A stretch of 39,770 nt of DNA from Fidelibacterota bacterium (lineage in GTDB: Bacteria; Marinisomatota; Marinisomatia; Marinisomatales; UBA1611), in NCBI GenBank assembly GCA_002718285.1, contig PBAR01000014.1, forward strand, positions 43,202 to 82,971. Direction: 5' to 3'. Position 1 is the first letter of the stretch; each line of letters starts with the position of its first letter. Positions 19,809-30,824 of this stretch are shown here, piece after piece. The notes under the pieces were generated by a model, which made no database searches, was not told the origin of the DNA, and worked only from the letters and a program-made list of their open reading frames with translations. A program made the translations under genes and the position numbers.

Positions 19809-21220
19809 AAATAGTAAAAAACCGATTTTTCGTGATTATACTCACTTCAATAGTATTGTGGAGTTGTGATGGTTTTTTATCTGGAGACCTTTTGGATAGT
19901 AATCCTAATAAGGTTGATTCTGTAGATCAGATATCTCCCGAAGCATTATTTGCGGGATCTCAGGTTACAATGTATGGCATTATGGAAGGCTATTTAAATC
20001 GGCTTGTATCTATGTTTATGCAGCAAGTTGGAGGTCAATTGTACAGTCATTCAGATGATTATAAGTGCAATCCTGTAGATTGGAGATTGGATAATCGATG
20101 GTCGGATATATATGGTACTGGAGGCTTAGTTGATTTACGTACGATTCAGGATCAGGCAAATAAACAGGAAAAGTATGTTCTTTTAGGGATAACTCAGATA
20201 TGGGAAGCTTTTTTATTTAGTACTGCTGCTGATCTTTGGGGAAGTGTTCCATACTCTCAGGCTGTAGATTCAAGATATCCTGAACCAAAATTTGATGATC
20301 AAAAATTTATACACAATAGCGCAATTGAGCTGATAGAAACTGCAATAATCAATATACAGAAAGACCAAATGCATTCTACAATTAATGATTTTACCTTTAA
20401 CGGTGATCGTGATAAGTGGATTTCAGCAGCTAGAACTTTGCAGGCCAGAATACGGTTAAACTGGGCAGAAGTTGATGGACTGACAGCTTACCAGGAGGCA
20501 CTGGAATATGCAAATCGAGGTATTGCAGATGTTACCGGTGAAGGGGACTGGAAACCGCTTCATCGTTCAGGAAGTGATAATGAAGAGTCTATGTGGTTCC
20601 AGTTCTTCAGCGAAAATCTATATGTTATGGGTGCAGGAGAATTACTTGTAGATATACTGAAAAAAGATAACGATGGTCGATTACATATGTATTTTGATCA
20701 ATTATCAGCATTTAATGATACTGTCGTTGGTATTTCACCTTCCAGTATTGTTCCTCCTTATGGATCCCAGTTAAATAAGAATACTGTAGGTTCAGAAGGA
20801 TGGGGGATTGAGTGGGTTTCCTGGCATGAGAATCAGTTTATTATTGCTGAATCTCAGTTTGGAATTGGTCAAGAAACCGAAGCATTAAATACTTTAAATA
20901 ATGCACTTGGGAAAATTGAATATCGATGGCAGAAATTAGACTCAAACTGTGTTATCCCTAGATATAATGGTATATCCGGAAATGATCTACTTGAAGCAAT
21001 TATGAAGGAAAAATACAAAGCACTGTTTTTGAATATGCAAGTCTTATCTGACTGGAGAAGAACAGGATATCCTGGCTTCTTGAATATTGACGGCATTAGT
21101 ACTGAATGTGAAGGCGGAATTCCAAGAAGGCTTCCGTATCCCGAGCTTGAAAAAAATACAAATAAGAATACACCGGCAGGTGATTCAATTTTTGATAGAG
21201 TAGAAAATGACCCGGGATAG
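19802..21220 (+). CDS. SusD/RagB-family nutrient-binding lipoprotein
   Basis: A 472-residue SusD-like surface lipoprotein. Residues 1-21 plus Cys22 (LWSC) form the lipoprotein signal. The early segment LLDSNPNKVDSVDQISPEAL and the C-terminal GGIPRRLPYPELEKNTN are typical of the SusD-like subgroup paired with RagA-type transporters. Helical TPR-like segments dominate between them. It would act as the lid and binding subunit for the SusC protein whose gene overlaps it by seven bases (ATGGTAA). It is the last gene of the operon and converges with the next gene. No carbohydrate-active enzyme lies nearby, so the ligand may not be a glycan. This is inference from context. Confidence 0.93.
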   Translation: MVKIVKNRFFVIILTSIVLWSCDGFLSGDLLDSNPNKVDSVDQISPEALFAGSQVTMYGIMEGYLNRLVSMFMQQVGGQLYSHSDDYKCNPVDWRLDNRWSDIYGTGGLVDLRTIQDQANKQEKYVLLGITQIWEAFLFSTAADLWGSVPYSQAVDSRYPEPKFDDQKFIHNSAIELIETAIINIQKDQMHSTINDFTFNGDRDKWISAARTLQARIRLNWAEVDGLTAYQEALEYANRGIADVTGEGDWKPLHRSGSDNEESMWFQFFSENLYVMGAGELLVDILKKDNDGRLHMYFDQLSAFNDTVVGISPSSIVPPYGSQLNKNTVGSEGWGIEWVSWHENQFIIAESQFGIGQETEALNTLNNALGKIEYRWQKLDSNCVIPRYNGISGNDLLEAIMKEKYKALFLNMQVLSDWRRTGYPGFLNIDGISTECEGGIPRRLPYPELEKNTNKNTPAGDSIFDRVENDPG

Positions 21221-21284
21221 GTTATTGTATAATTAATTATTTTTTACTTTGTAAGTAGAATTCTCCATTATTGAAATATTGGTT

Positions 21285-23108
21285 TTATAATGGGAAATAA
21301 CACACTGTGTTAGAAAGTAATATCATAATAAATATAAATGACATTGTTATCGGTCCTAAAAATACTTTCCCAGTTAAATTAAAAAAATATCGTTGAAAAA
21401 ATGGCAGAACAAACATAATCGGTACAACTGCGAAAAGTAGATTTACATAAAGCCAGCCTTCTTTCCAATGCACTGTACCTGTAATCCATAGTTCGATGTA
21501 TTGAATGAATAAAATAAAAATCAATCCGGCTGTCGTAACAAAAGCTGAAAAAAACATATTTTTTATCTCACCGTTTCCTTTAATCCTCATAATAGAATTC
21601 ACTCTCACTGAGTTTGAGAAAAAGAAAATAAAAAAAGGCGGTACATACATGGGAATTAGTAAAAGGGTAATGGGTCTGAATGTTCTTACCCCCAAGAAAA
21701 TAAAGCGATAATCAACATGGAATAAATAATAAATAACATATAGAGTCATGAAGTAAACAAAGACAATTAATAATGCCAGAACTATGGTTTTAAAGAATTC
21801 TTTTTTTGAAATCGACAGGCCCCACATTTCTGGCAGAATTCCATTATTCTTACCAAAAAAATGAAAACTTAGAAAGAATAGTAAAAGCCCAATAATACCA
21901 TTTAATACCGCCCATAACATAATGGCATTATTCATTCTCTGTGGGAAAAACCAAGTCTGTATTCTGTTTGATGCATCTACAAATATAAGCTTGGATAACT
22001 CTGATAAAGGGATATATGAAAAACAAGCGATAATTGAGGTAAATAGAATTATGGACCAGAAAAGTATTTTTCCATTTCCTTTTGGTTCTGGGATTGCTTC
22101 AGGAACCGGATACACAAGTGATCTGAAATAGGATAAACGAAGTAATGATTTTGCTGTTGGGACAATAAGTAAAAAACTGCATATCAATGATATGAAAGTA
22201 AAACACTCTTTTAATTGCCACACCTGTTTATCAGCTGGGATAGCATTATTCATACCAAAGACCGTTAAAAAAAAGTTAATTTGATTATAAATAGCTTCAG
22301 TAGAATAAGGTTGTAGCGGGTGAATAACTTTTTCATTGTGTACAACAGTAAATGTTCTTTCGGATAATTCACCATAATATTGTCCGATTACTATTGTATC
22401 GATTTCCGGTTGATTTTTTAATTGATTATTTATGAGGCTTAATGCTTCCGGAGCAACACTCATATTTCCATGCTTTAATTTATTTTGCCATGCACCTTCA
22501 TCATAAAGTGCATAGCTCATACCAGCATTAGATTGCATTTTTTTTAAATCTTTATTTTTAAAACCCATACGTACCATACCTGAAATAAATACAGAATGTA
22601 GTTTGCTTTGAGTTGATGTATTTTTGGCAATCTCTCCAAAATACTGTGCGCCCCTTATAGCAGCAAGACCGCCTGCTGAATGACCCGTAGCAGCGATCCT
22701 GTTCTTATCAATATAATTAATATTGGATGTATTATAGATATAATCAACGATTGCAAACATTCCGTAGCCTTCTGTTGTAGCAGCTCTTTTGCTCATGGAT
22801 GAGCTTGATCCTCCTTGTGCATAAGGATCAATAGATATTGTCACGATACCTCTTCTGGAAAGTTCAATCGCAATATTTGATAATGTTTCTTTGGATCTTT
22901 GAAAGCCTGGTATCACTATTACAGCCGGGGCAGGATTATCTGGTGTTGCACTCTCAGGCATAAATAAATCAGCGACAACCCATTGACCATTTTGGGTGGG
23001 AATTTTAATCTTTTGGACCTTTACTTCTCCCCATGAAGATTGTATCTGGGAAGCAAAAAAGCTTGCAGTAATCAGAATCAATATTTTTATTGAATGTTTA
23101 TTAATCAT
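21285..23108 (-). CDS. Alpha/beta hydrolase fused to a multi-spanning membrane domain
   Basis: A 607-residue protein. A signal or anchor helix (residues 9-23) precedes a dienelactone-hydrolase-like domain (about 30-290), with IVIPGF (oxyanion region), the nucleophile motif GHSAGG (Ser144) and VVHNEKVIHPL near the end of the domain. From about residue 305 to the end there are seven or more hydrophobic helices (for example CFTFISLICSFLLIV, NAIMLWAVLNGIIGLLLFFL, MSFIFIMILLSNTVCY). The catalytic domain would face the periplasm. Membrane-fused hydrolases of this kind are known in bacteria, but their substrates are not. It converges with the SusCD operon, and the two ends are only about 65 bases apart. 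Confidence 0.75.
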   Translation of the reverse strand: MINKHSIKILILITASFFASQIQSSWGEVKVQKIKIPTQNGQWVVADLFMPESATPDNPAPAVIVIPGFQRSKETLSNIAIELSRRGIVTISIDPYAQGGSSSSMSKRAATTEGYGMFAIVDYIYNTSNINYIDKNRIAATGHSAGGLAAIRGAQYFGEIAKNTSTQSKLHSVFISGMVRMGFKNKDLKKMQSNAGMSYALYDEGAWQNKLKHGNMSVAPEALSLINNQLKNQPEIDTIVIGQYYGELSERTFTVVHNEKVIHPLQPYSTEAIYNQINFFLTVFGMNNAIPADKQVWQLKECFTFISLICSFLLIVPTAKSLLRLSYFRSLVYPVPEAIPEPKGNGKILFWSIILFTSIIACFSYIPLSELSKLIFVDASNRIQTWFFPQRMNNAIMLWAVLNGIIGLLLFFLSFHFFGKNNGILPEMWGLSISKKEFFKTIVLALLIVFVYFMTLYVIYYLFHVDYRFIFLGVRTFRPITLLLIPMYVPPFFIFFFSNSVRVNSIMRIKGNGEIKNMFFSAFVTTAGLIFILFIQYIELWITGTVHWKEGWLYVNLLFAVVPIMFVLPFFQRYFFNLTGKVFLGPITMSFIFIMILLSNTVCYFPL

Positions 23109-23229
23109 TTTGCCTATTATTTAATAAATGTCAAAGACTAGGGAAAATAATTACACAATATTGATTAAATTGAAAAAAGATAGCTGAAAAGAATATGAAT
23201 TTTGACATGAATCATCCAGGTTTTTTTAT

Positions 23230-24018
23230 CTATTCTAATATTTTCCCCATTAATTCTTTCAATAATTTTGCTGCTGTGATTGCTGTAATATTATTAAGAT
23301 CTTTCTCAGGGTTATACTCAACGATATCCGCTCCCACAATATTACCTTTAATATTAGAAATCACTTTAATTATATCCCTTGTTGATAATCCACCTGGCTC
23401 AGGATGGGATACACCAGGAGCAAACGCAGGATCTAAACCATCTAAATCAATAGAAATATAAACAGGTCCTTTAAAATCAAGTTTTATTTCATTAGAAAAA
23501 TCTTTCATATGAATAATTTTTACATTATAGCGTTCTGCCTGATATTTTTGATGATCGTTTAAAGTTCTGATACCAATTTGGATTAAGTCATTTGTAAAAT
23601 GATTTTCTAAAATGCGTGCAAACGGTGATGCGTGAGAGAATGTATTATTTTCAAAATTTTCATATAAATCCGGATGAGCATCGAAATGCACAATATTAAT
23701 TTTAGAAAAATATTTGTAATATGCTTCTACAATAGGCCAAGTTATACTATGATCGCCACCAAGGGATATACATCGATTATTATATTTTAATTCTTTTGTA
23801 ACTGCTTCCATTATTTTTTGAAAATCATCAGTTTGATTGCTTAGCTCAAGGTTACCTTGGTCAACCCAAAGATTTTCTTTTCCAAGATCAACACCACTTT
23901 CCGAAAATTTATTTGTTGCATCTGAATAAAATGCATTCATAATTATTGGTGGCGCTTTAGCAGCACCTTTCAGAAAAGAAGAATTAATATCTGTAGGCAT
24001 TCCTATAATTGAAATCAT
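23230..24018 (-). CDS. Agmatinase/arginase-family (ureohydrolase) enzyme
   Basis: A 262-residue binuclear-manganese hydrolase of the ureohydrolase superfamily, cytoplasmic. The metal ligands are in GGDHS (His90), DAHPD (Asp113, His115, Asp117) and SIDLDGLDPAFAPG (Asp191, Asp193). HPEPGGLS follows, as in agmatinase and related enzymes. Agmatinase makes putrescine and urea from agmatine, while relatives act on arginine, formiminoglutamate, guanidinobutyrate or guanidine. The short N-terminus and the absence of polyamine genes nearby leave the exact substrate open. The start ATG at 24018 gives the usual beta-strand MISIIGMPTD. Divergent from the K+ channel gene. Confidence 0.88.
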   Translation of the reverse strand: MISIIGMPTDINSSFLKGAAKAPPIIMNAFYSDATNKFSESGVDLGKENLWVDQGNLELSNQTDDFQKIMEAVTKELKYNNRCISLGGDHSITWPIVEAYYKYFSKINIVHFDAHPDLYENFENNTFSHASPFARILENHFTNDLIQIGIRTLNDHQKYQAERYNVKIIHMKDFSNEIKLDFKGPVYISIDLDGLDPAFAPGVSHPEPGGLSTRDIIKVISNIKGNIVGADIVEYNPEKDLNNITAITAAKLLKELMGKILE

Positions 24019-24236
24019 TGTAACATATACAATTTGTAATAATTATATCATTAAAATATATCAATAAAGGAAGGTGTAATTTTTAATATAAAATAGGTAT
24101 ATCAGGTGTAAATTGGGTTTTTAATTTGGATTATGGGTAGATTGCAGACAATGATATTTTTGATATATGATTAAATTTATTGTTTTTATTGATTTGATTC
24201 TTGCTTTATTTTCACGGATCATTGATACCTTTTTTT

Positions 24237-25043
24237 ATGGATCGGTTTAAAGATATAGTAAAATCAATTATTTTTGGTACAGATTCGTTTGCCGGAAAAC
24301 TATTTGATATAGTATTGATCAATACTATCATATTAAGTGTATTATTTGTTATGCTCGATAGTATTGAAAGATATCATATTGTATATGGTGATTTCTTTTA
24401 TATTGCTGAATGGATATTTACTATTTTATTTTCCATTGAATATTTATTAAGGATATATATTATCCGCTTACCTTCGAGTTATATTTTCAGCTTTTTTGGT
24501 ATCATTGATTTTTTAGCACTTATACCAACGTATCTTAGCCTTATTCTTCCTGGAGTAGGTGTTTTTTCAGTAATTAGGGTATTACGTGTACTCAGAGTTT
24601 TCAGGGTCTTAAAATTGGTGCAATTTATGGGTGAAGCAGAAATGTTAATGAAAGCAATGAAGGCCAGTAAAAGAAAAATATTTGTTTACTTGTTCTTTTT
24701 ATTGAATCTGGTAATTATTCTTGGTTCTATTATGTATTTAGTTGAAGGTGAGAATGCAGGATTTGATAGTATTCCTCGAAGTATCTACTGGGCAATCGTC
24801 ACACTTACCACAGTTGGATATGGTGATATCTCACCTGTAAGCAGCCTGGGTCAGGCTATTGCTGCAATTATAATGATTATGGGGTATTCTATTATTGCCG
24901 TACCGACCGGTATAGTTACATCTGCAATGCACTATACAAAAGATGTCAGTAAAAATACCTGTGTAGTTTGCGATGATGATAAACAATCTGTAGATGCAAA
25001 ATTCTGTAATCACTGTGGCGCAAAAATGAGAAATAACCAATAA
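24237..25043 (+). CDS. Voltage-gated potassium channel with C-terminal zinc ribbon
   Basis: A six-transmembrane ion channel subunit of the Kv/Kch type. The voltage-sensor S4 has Arg at every third position (VIRVLRVLRVFRVLK; Arg114, 117, 120, 123 counted from the chosen start). The pore loop carries the potassium selectivity filter TTVGYGD (about 191-197), followed by S6. After S6 a short cytoplasmic tail holds two CxxC pairs (Cys242, 245, 257, 260), a zinc-ribbon of the kind ending NHCGAKM, in place of a RCK or cyclic-nucleotide domain. I chose the ATG at 24237; a TTG at 24201 would add 12 residues. No ribosome binding site is seen for either. Confidence 0.88.
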   Translation: MDRFKDIVKSIIFGTDSFAGKLFDIVLINTIILSVLFVMLDSIERYHIVYGDFFYIAEWIFTILFSIEYLLRIYIIRLPSSYIFSFFGIIDFLALIPTYLSLILPGVGVFSVIRVLRVLRVFRVLKLVQFMGEAEMLMKAMKASKRKIFVYLFFLLNLVIILGSIMYLVEGENAGFDSIPRSIYWAIVTLTTVGYGDISPVSSLGQAIAAIIMIMGYSIIAVPTGIVTSAMHYTKDVSKNTCVVCDDDKQSVDAKFCNHCGAKMRNNQ

Positions 25044-25095
25044 TATTTTGGTATAAAATCTATTCAGGAAATTTTAGTAAATAAGAAAAATCCTG

Positions 25096-25209
25096 GAAAG
25101 GAACATCATTATGAAACATGGATCGGATTATTGTGGCTGGATGAAGGGTACACTGGTTTCAGGACTCAGGGAGGCGGATGAAATTCATGTAAATTGTAAT
25201 GTTCCTTTC
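25096..25209. repeat. Inverted repeat flanking a small ORF
   Basis: GAAAGGAACAT (25096-25106) is repeated in perfect inverted orientation as ATGTTCCTTTC (25199-25209), with 92 bases between. The interval holds the 34-codon ORF. The region lies between two genes that converge here. Confidence 0.5.
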
Positions 25210-25215
25210 GATTAA
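25111..25215 (+). CDS. Possible 34-residue small protein
   Basis: An ATG-initiated ORF, with AAAGGAA (25097-25103) upstream as a possible ribosome binding site. It encodes a 34-residue peptide starting MKHGSDYCGWMKGTLV and containing two Cys residues. I recognise no family. It lies just before the 3' end of the convergent peroxidase gene and is bracketed by an 11-bp inverted repeat. It could be a real short protein, part of a small mobile or structured element, or chance. Confidence 0.25.
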   Translation: MKHGSDYCGWMKGTLVSGLREADEIHVNCNVPFD

Positions 25216-25261
25216 CAATACAATATTTGAATATAATATTAGATAAAAATAGTTTAAATAA

Positions 25262-27565
25262 TCATCCAATCATTCGGGTAAGAAATCTCCATAATCTCCA
25301 GTTAACAAGCCTCGATATCTCACTCCAATCTTTGTCTGGAAGGAAGAACGGGAGCTTGGAAGCTCCAGGCTCATGCCAGCTATTATCATATCCTGTAACA
25401 TCCCATAATAGATCTGCTCCCTGGAATCCTGATTCAACAACAATCCCTGCAGGGTTTTTACCATTATTCTCATAAATATTGTTGTAAATCCAACAAGCCT
25501 GAGGAATGGGATCTACATCATATTTGCTTCCATCACCAAAAAGCAGGTCCAGACCTATCAGCCCTACACCGAATGAATTGTTATTTACAATTTTATTTTT
25601 AGTGACCTCGACTTCATCTCCTGCCATAATTAATATACCTGTACCACTGGGGACTCTGCTAACTATTGCAGTGGGATCTGCAAAGTTTTCGTGATTGTTA
25701 TCATGGATATAGTTATTTATTACCTTACAGTTTATCGATACCTTGGAAGGGTTATTAGGAAGCAGAAACACCAGAATTCCTCCAGTGTTGTTATATACTT
25801 CGTTGTTTTCAACCAGCGCATTAACAGAGTTTTCAATCTCTATTCCTGTAACATTTCCATAAGCGATATTATTTCTAACTATAATATCCTTTGATTGCCC
25901 AACATAGATAGCGGCATCACTGGAACCTGTGACCAAACAATTTTCTATCAATACGCCAACGCACTCTACAGGATAAATACCGTATAGCCCCGTATCGTGG
26001 CACTCTAAGTTTCTATAGGTTACACTTGTAGCATGGTTTAGCATCAGGCCATTTGACGTATAGTTCCTGGCAACAAGATCTCTAATTTCTATGTTGCTTC
26101 CTGATCCGACCGCAGCATCGGATAGTACTCCTAGGCCATCTAGAATCGTAAGTTTTTCATTGTCCTGGGTGGTACCCATTATTGTGATCGATGATTTATC
26201 AATAGCAAGCATCTCATGATAAATTCCTGCACCAATTACAATTGTGTCTCCAGTTTCTGCGATATCAATACCATCTTGAATCAATTGTGTTGAATTGACA
26301 TATACTTTTTTTCCTATTCGTTTAAGTACAGTAGACTGTTTTGTTGATGGATAAGGTTTAAATCTGGCAAGCTCTTTAGACTGATTTTTTAGATTAGAGA
26401 CGACAGGAAGACCTGACGGTACTTTTTCAGGAATATCCGGTTTTTTAGATTCATCTGTAAGAGAATGGAGAAAAGCAATAAGGTTTTCTTTTTCAGAATC
26501 TGATATTTTGAATGGTCTAATCTTATCATCTATAATACTCTGATCTATACCGTGTTTGATTCCGCCTCCATCAGCGTAAAAGTCAATTACTTCATCAAGC
26601 GTATGAAAAAATCCGTTATGCATATATGGAGCTGTAAGAGCGACATTTCTAAGGGTGGGTACCTTAAAAGCTCGTTCATAGCCTTTGCCCACAATGTCGA
26701 ATCTTCCCAGGTCGGGTTTTTGCGGGTCAATATCAGGTACACCTATAACTTTGAAATCAGGATTATTAAATGTAGGGATATTGTGGCACTCAAAACACCT
26801 GGTTTTTAGAGACCTGAAAATATTTAGTCCTTTTCTTTCATTGATGGATAAAGCATTATGACTTCCTCCAGCATATTGATCAAAGCGGGAGTCATTAGAG
26901 ACTAAAGATCTTTCAAATGAAGCTATTGCATAAATAATATTATCAAAACTTATCGAGTTTTGATTTCCAAATGCCCGGTCAAATAGGCGTCTATATTCAG
27001 CTATGCTTTTCAGCTCATTTTCAAGTTCTGCACTTTCTTGATTCATCTCTGATGATTCGGTTATCGGGAATCTTGCCTGGTGTTCAAGATCTTTAGCGCG
27101 TCCATCCCAATATTGTGCGTGATTAAATCCCACGTTCCAGAGTGTAGGTGATCCTCTTTTTAGTATTTCCCCATCAATGCGACCTATACCGATACCTTTC
27201 CCTCCTCTACCCATAGAGAGTCCCCGGTTATCCGAAAATCCAAGGTCAGGATGGTGGCAGTGAGCACAGGAAATAGTATTATCTCCAGAGAGTATGGGGT
27301 CAAAAAATAAAAGCCTTCCCAATTCTCTTTTTTCCGGATTATCCGGGTTATCATCTGGACCTCTCATTTTGGGAAATGGGCGTTTAAGATTATTGGTATT
27401 AATAATGGATGTAAAATAATCATCTGACTCAGATACAATGAGTCTTGTTTTATAGTCATCGCCAATATCAGAGTCTATTGTTTTTGAAGGAATAAAAAGA
27501 AAAACGATTACCAATAAAAAAATTAATCCAGAAAGGATATATCTTCTCTTTGTACTTTTTCTCAT
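25262..27565 (-). CDS. MauG/cytochrome c peroxidase-type di-heme protein fused to a parallel beta-helix
   Basis: A 767-residue exported protein. An N-terminal membrane anchor or signal (9-26) is followed by a di-heme cytochrome c peroxidase-like domain (about 78-375). Its heme-binding motifs are CAHCH (100-104) and CFECH (257-261), and further conserved blocks are ELGRLLFFDPILS, GSPTLWNVG and VPTLRNVALTAPYMHNG. From about residue 415 onward the protein is a right-handed parallel beta-helix with repeated strands rich in N and V (IRDLVARNYTSNGL, VLIENCLVTGSSDAAIYVG, NALVENNEVYNNTGGI). The peroxidase half would use heme for H2O2 reduction or for oxidising a partner. The beta-helix may bind a polysaccharide, lipid or protein. 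Divergent from katG. Confidence 0.88.
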   Translation of the reverse strand: MRKSTKRRYILSGLIFLLVIVFLFIPSKTIDSDIGDDYKTRLIVSESDDYFTSIINTNNLKRPFPKMRGPDDNPDNPEKRELGRLLFFDPILSGDNTISCAHCHHPDLGFSDNRGLSMGRGGKGIGIGRIDGEILKRGSPTLWNVGFNHAQYWDGRAKDLEHQARFPITESSEMNQESAELENELKSIAEYRRLFDRAFGNQNSISFDNIIYAIASFERSLVSNDSRFDQYAGGSHNALSINERKGLNIFRSLKTRCFECHNIPTFNNPDFKVIGVPDIDPQKPDLGRFDIVGKGYERAFKVPTLRNVALTAPYMHNGFFHTLDEVIDFYADGGGIKHGIDQSIIDDKIRPFKISDSEKENLIAFLHSLTDESKKPDIPEKVPSGLPVVSNLKNQSKELARFKPYPSTKQSTVLKRIGKKVYVNSTQLIQDGIDIAETGDTIVIGAGIYHEMLAIDKSSITIMGTTQDNEKLTILDGLGVLSDAAVGSGSNIEIRDLVARNYTSNGLMLNHATSVTYRNLECHDTGLYGIYPVECVGVLIENCLVTGSSDAAIYVGQSKDIIVRNNIAYGNVTGIEIENSVNALVENNEVYNNTGGILVFLLPNNPSKVSINCKVINNYIHDNNHENFADPTAIVSRVPSGTGILIMAGDEVEVTKNKIVNNNSFGVGLIGLDLLFGDGSKYDVDPIPQACWIYNNIYENNGKNPAGIVVESGFQGADLLWDVTGYDNSWHEPGASKLPFFLPDKDWSEISRLVNWRLWRFLTRMIG

Positions 27566-27739
27566 AAAGTATATTAAACGATAATTTCAGCAAATGTAAA
27601 CTAAAATGGCTATTTCAGTTTTAATAAAATAATAAATTGAAAAGTATTATTTAAATTTTGCCGGTATATCTTTATATGTATTAATTTGACCGAAAATAAT
27701 CGATACAGTAAAGCTGTCTATAATGTTGGGAGGGAGTAA

Positions 27740-29974
<2,235 letters not shown>

Positions 29975-30000
29975 TTAATTCATAAAACGAAACCTAATTA

Positions 30001-30029
30001 CAAAAAACCCCAGGATCTGGGGTTTTTTG
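30001..30029 (+). terminator. Rho-independent terminator after katG
   Basis: A perfect 13-bp stem, CAAAAAACCCCAG paired with CTGGGGTTTTTTG, around a 3-base loop. The T-run is built into the 3' arm, and the symmetric A-run means it can work on both strands. Confidence 0.93.
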
Positions 30030-30111
30030 TTTATTAGAATAACCAATGTAAATAAATTTTCACCAGAGAAGAAGCTAATATGATAATGAAAAGTGGTAGA
30101 AGCAAGCGATC

Positions 30112-30813
30112 TTGAATACATTAACAAATAAAAACATCATCCTGGATAAGGAAAATCACCAATATAGTTTGGTTGAAGAACCTGAGCTTGTATTTACCAG
30201 TGTAACTACTTTTGTTCACAATTTCTTTGAGAAATTTGATTCTGAAAAAATTGCTAAAAAACTTGTTTCAACCCATCCAAAATATGTTGATCGTTCAGTT
30301 GAATCTCTCATTGATGAATGGGAAGCTTCTGGTCGACATGGCACGAAAGTACATGATGAAATTGAGAACTGGGTGAAAGAAGGTGCTATTCCTGGAGAAG
30401 CCAAAGCGGTTGTTGCTATTGATTGGTTAAAAAATTATCAAAAAAAATCTGATATTGAAGTATTCTCCGAAGTGCTTATTTACAGCAAAGAATTAAAAAT
30501 TGCTGGAACTATAGATTTATTGGCCCTGGATAAAGTAACTGGTATCTATGAGATAATTGACTGGAAAACATCAAAAAGGATTAATACTACATCATTTGGA
30601 AATAAAACGGGTAACAAATTTGCTACGCGCGATGTACCAGACTGCAATTTTTACCACTACTCACTACAACTTTCTCTATATAGATTGATACTGGAAGAGT
30701 ACTATGGTTTTACAGTGCAAAATCAATTAATCACCCATTTGCAGAATGATGGAGCAAAGGCGTATATAGCAACTTATATGCGTGATCATATTCTGGAAAT
30801 GTTAAATAATTAG
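30112..30813 (+). CDS. PD-(D/E)XK-superfamily nuclease
   Basis: A 233-residue protein with the core of a RecB/Cas4/phage-exonuclease-like PD-(D/E)XK nuclease. Visible elements are a conserved His (HDEIENW, His81), a Glu in FSEVLIYS (Glu120), Asp135 in AGTIDLLA, the catalytic D-x-K in EIIDWKTSK (Asp150, Lys152) and the QxxxY motif (Gln186, Tyr190). The residue set is consistent with an active metal-dependent nuclease. There is no Cys cluster, so it is not a Cas4 of the iron-sulfur type. The start is TTG at 30112. A 12-codon leader ORF (30080-30115, MIMKSGRSKRS) with an AGAAGAAG upstream overlaps it as TTGA, suggesting coupled reinitiation. It forms a two-gene operon with the exonuclease 11 bases downstream. 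Confidence 0.8.
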   Translation: MNTLTNKNIILDKENHQYSLVEEPELVFTSVTTFVHNFFEKFDSEKIAKKLVSTHPKYVDRSVESLIDEWEASGRHGTKVHDEIENWVKEGAIPGEAKAVVAIDWLKNYQKKSDIEVFSEVLIYSKELKIAGTIDLLALDKVTGIYEIIDWKTSKRINTTSFGNKTGNKFATRDVPDCNFYHYSLQLSLYRLILEEYYGFTVQNQLITHLQNDGAKAYIATYMRDHILEMLNN

Positions 30814-30824
30814 AGGAGACTTTT

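Noticed and set aside
21265..21293. CCATTAT/ATAATGG hairpin between the convergent genes as a terminator
   Set aside because: The stem is short and AT-rich, lacks a T-run, and overlaps the stop codon of the minus-strand gene.
27686..27724. TTGACC and TATAAT upstream of katG as a promoter
   Set aside because: The two boxes are 27 bases apart, far too long for a sigma70 promoter. The TATAAT alone may still be a -10 box.
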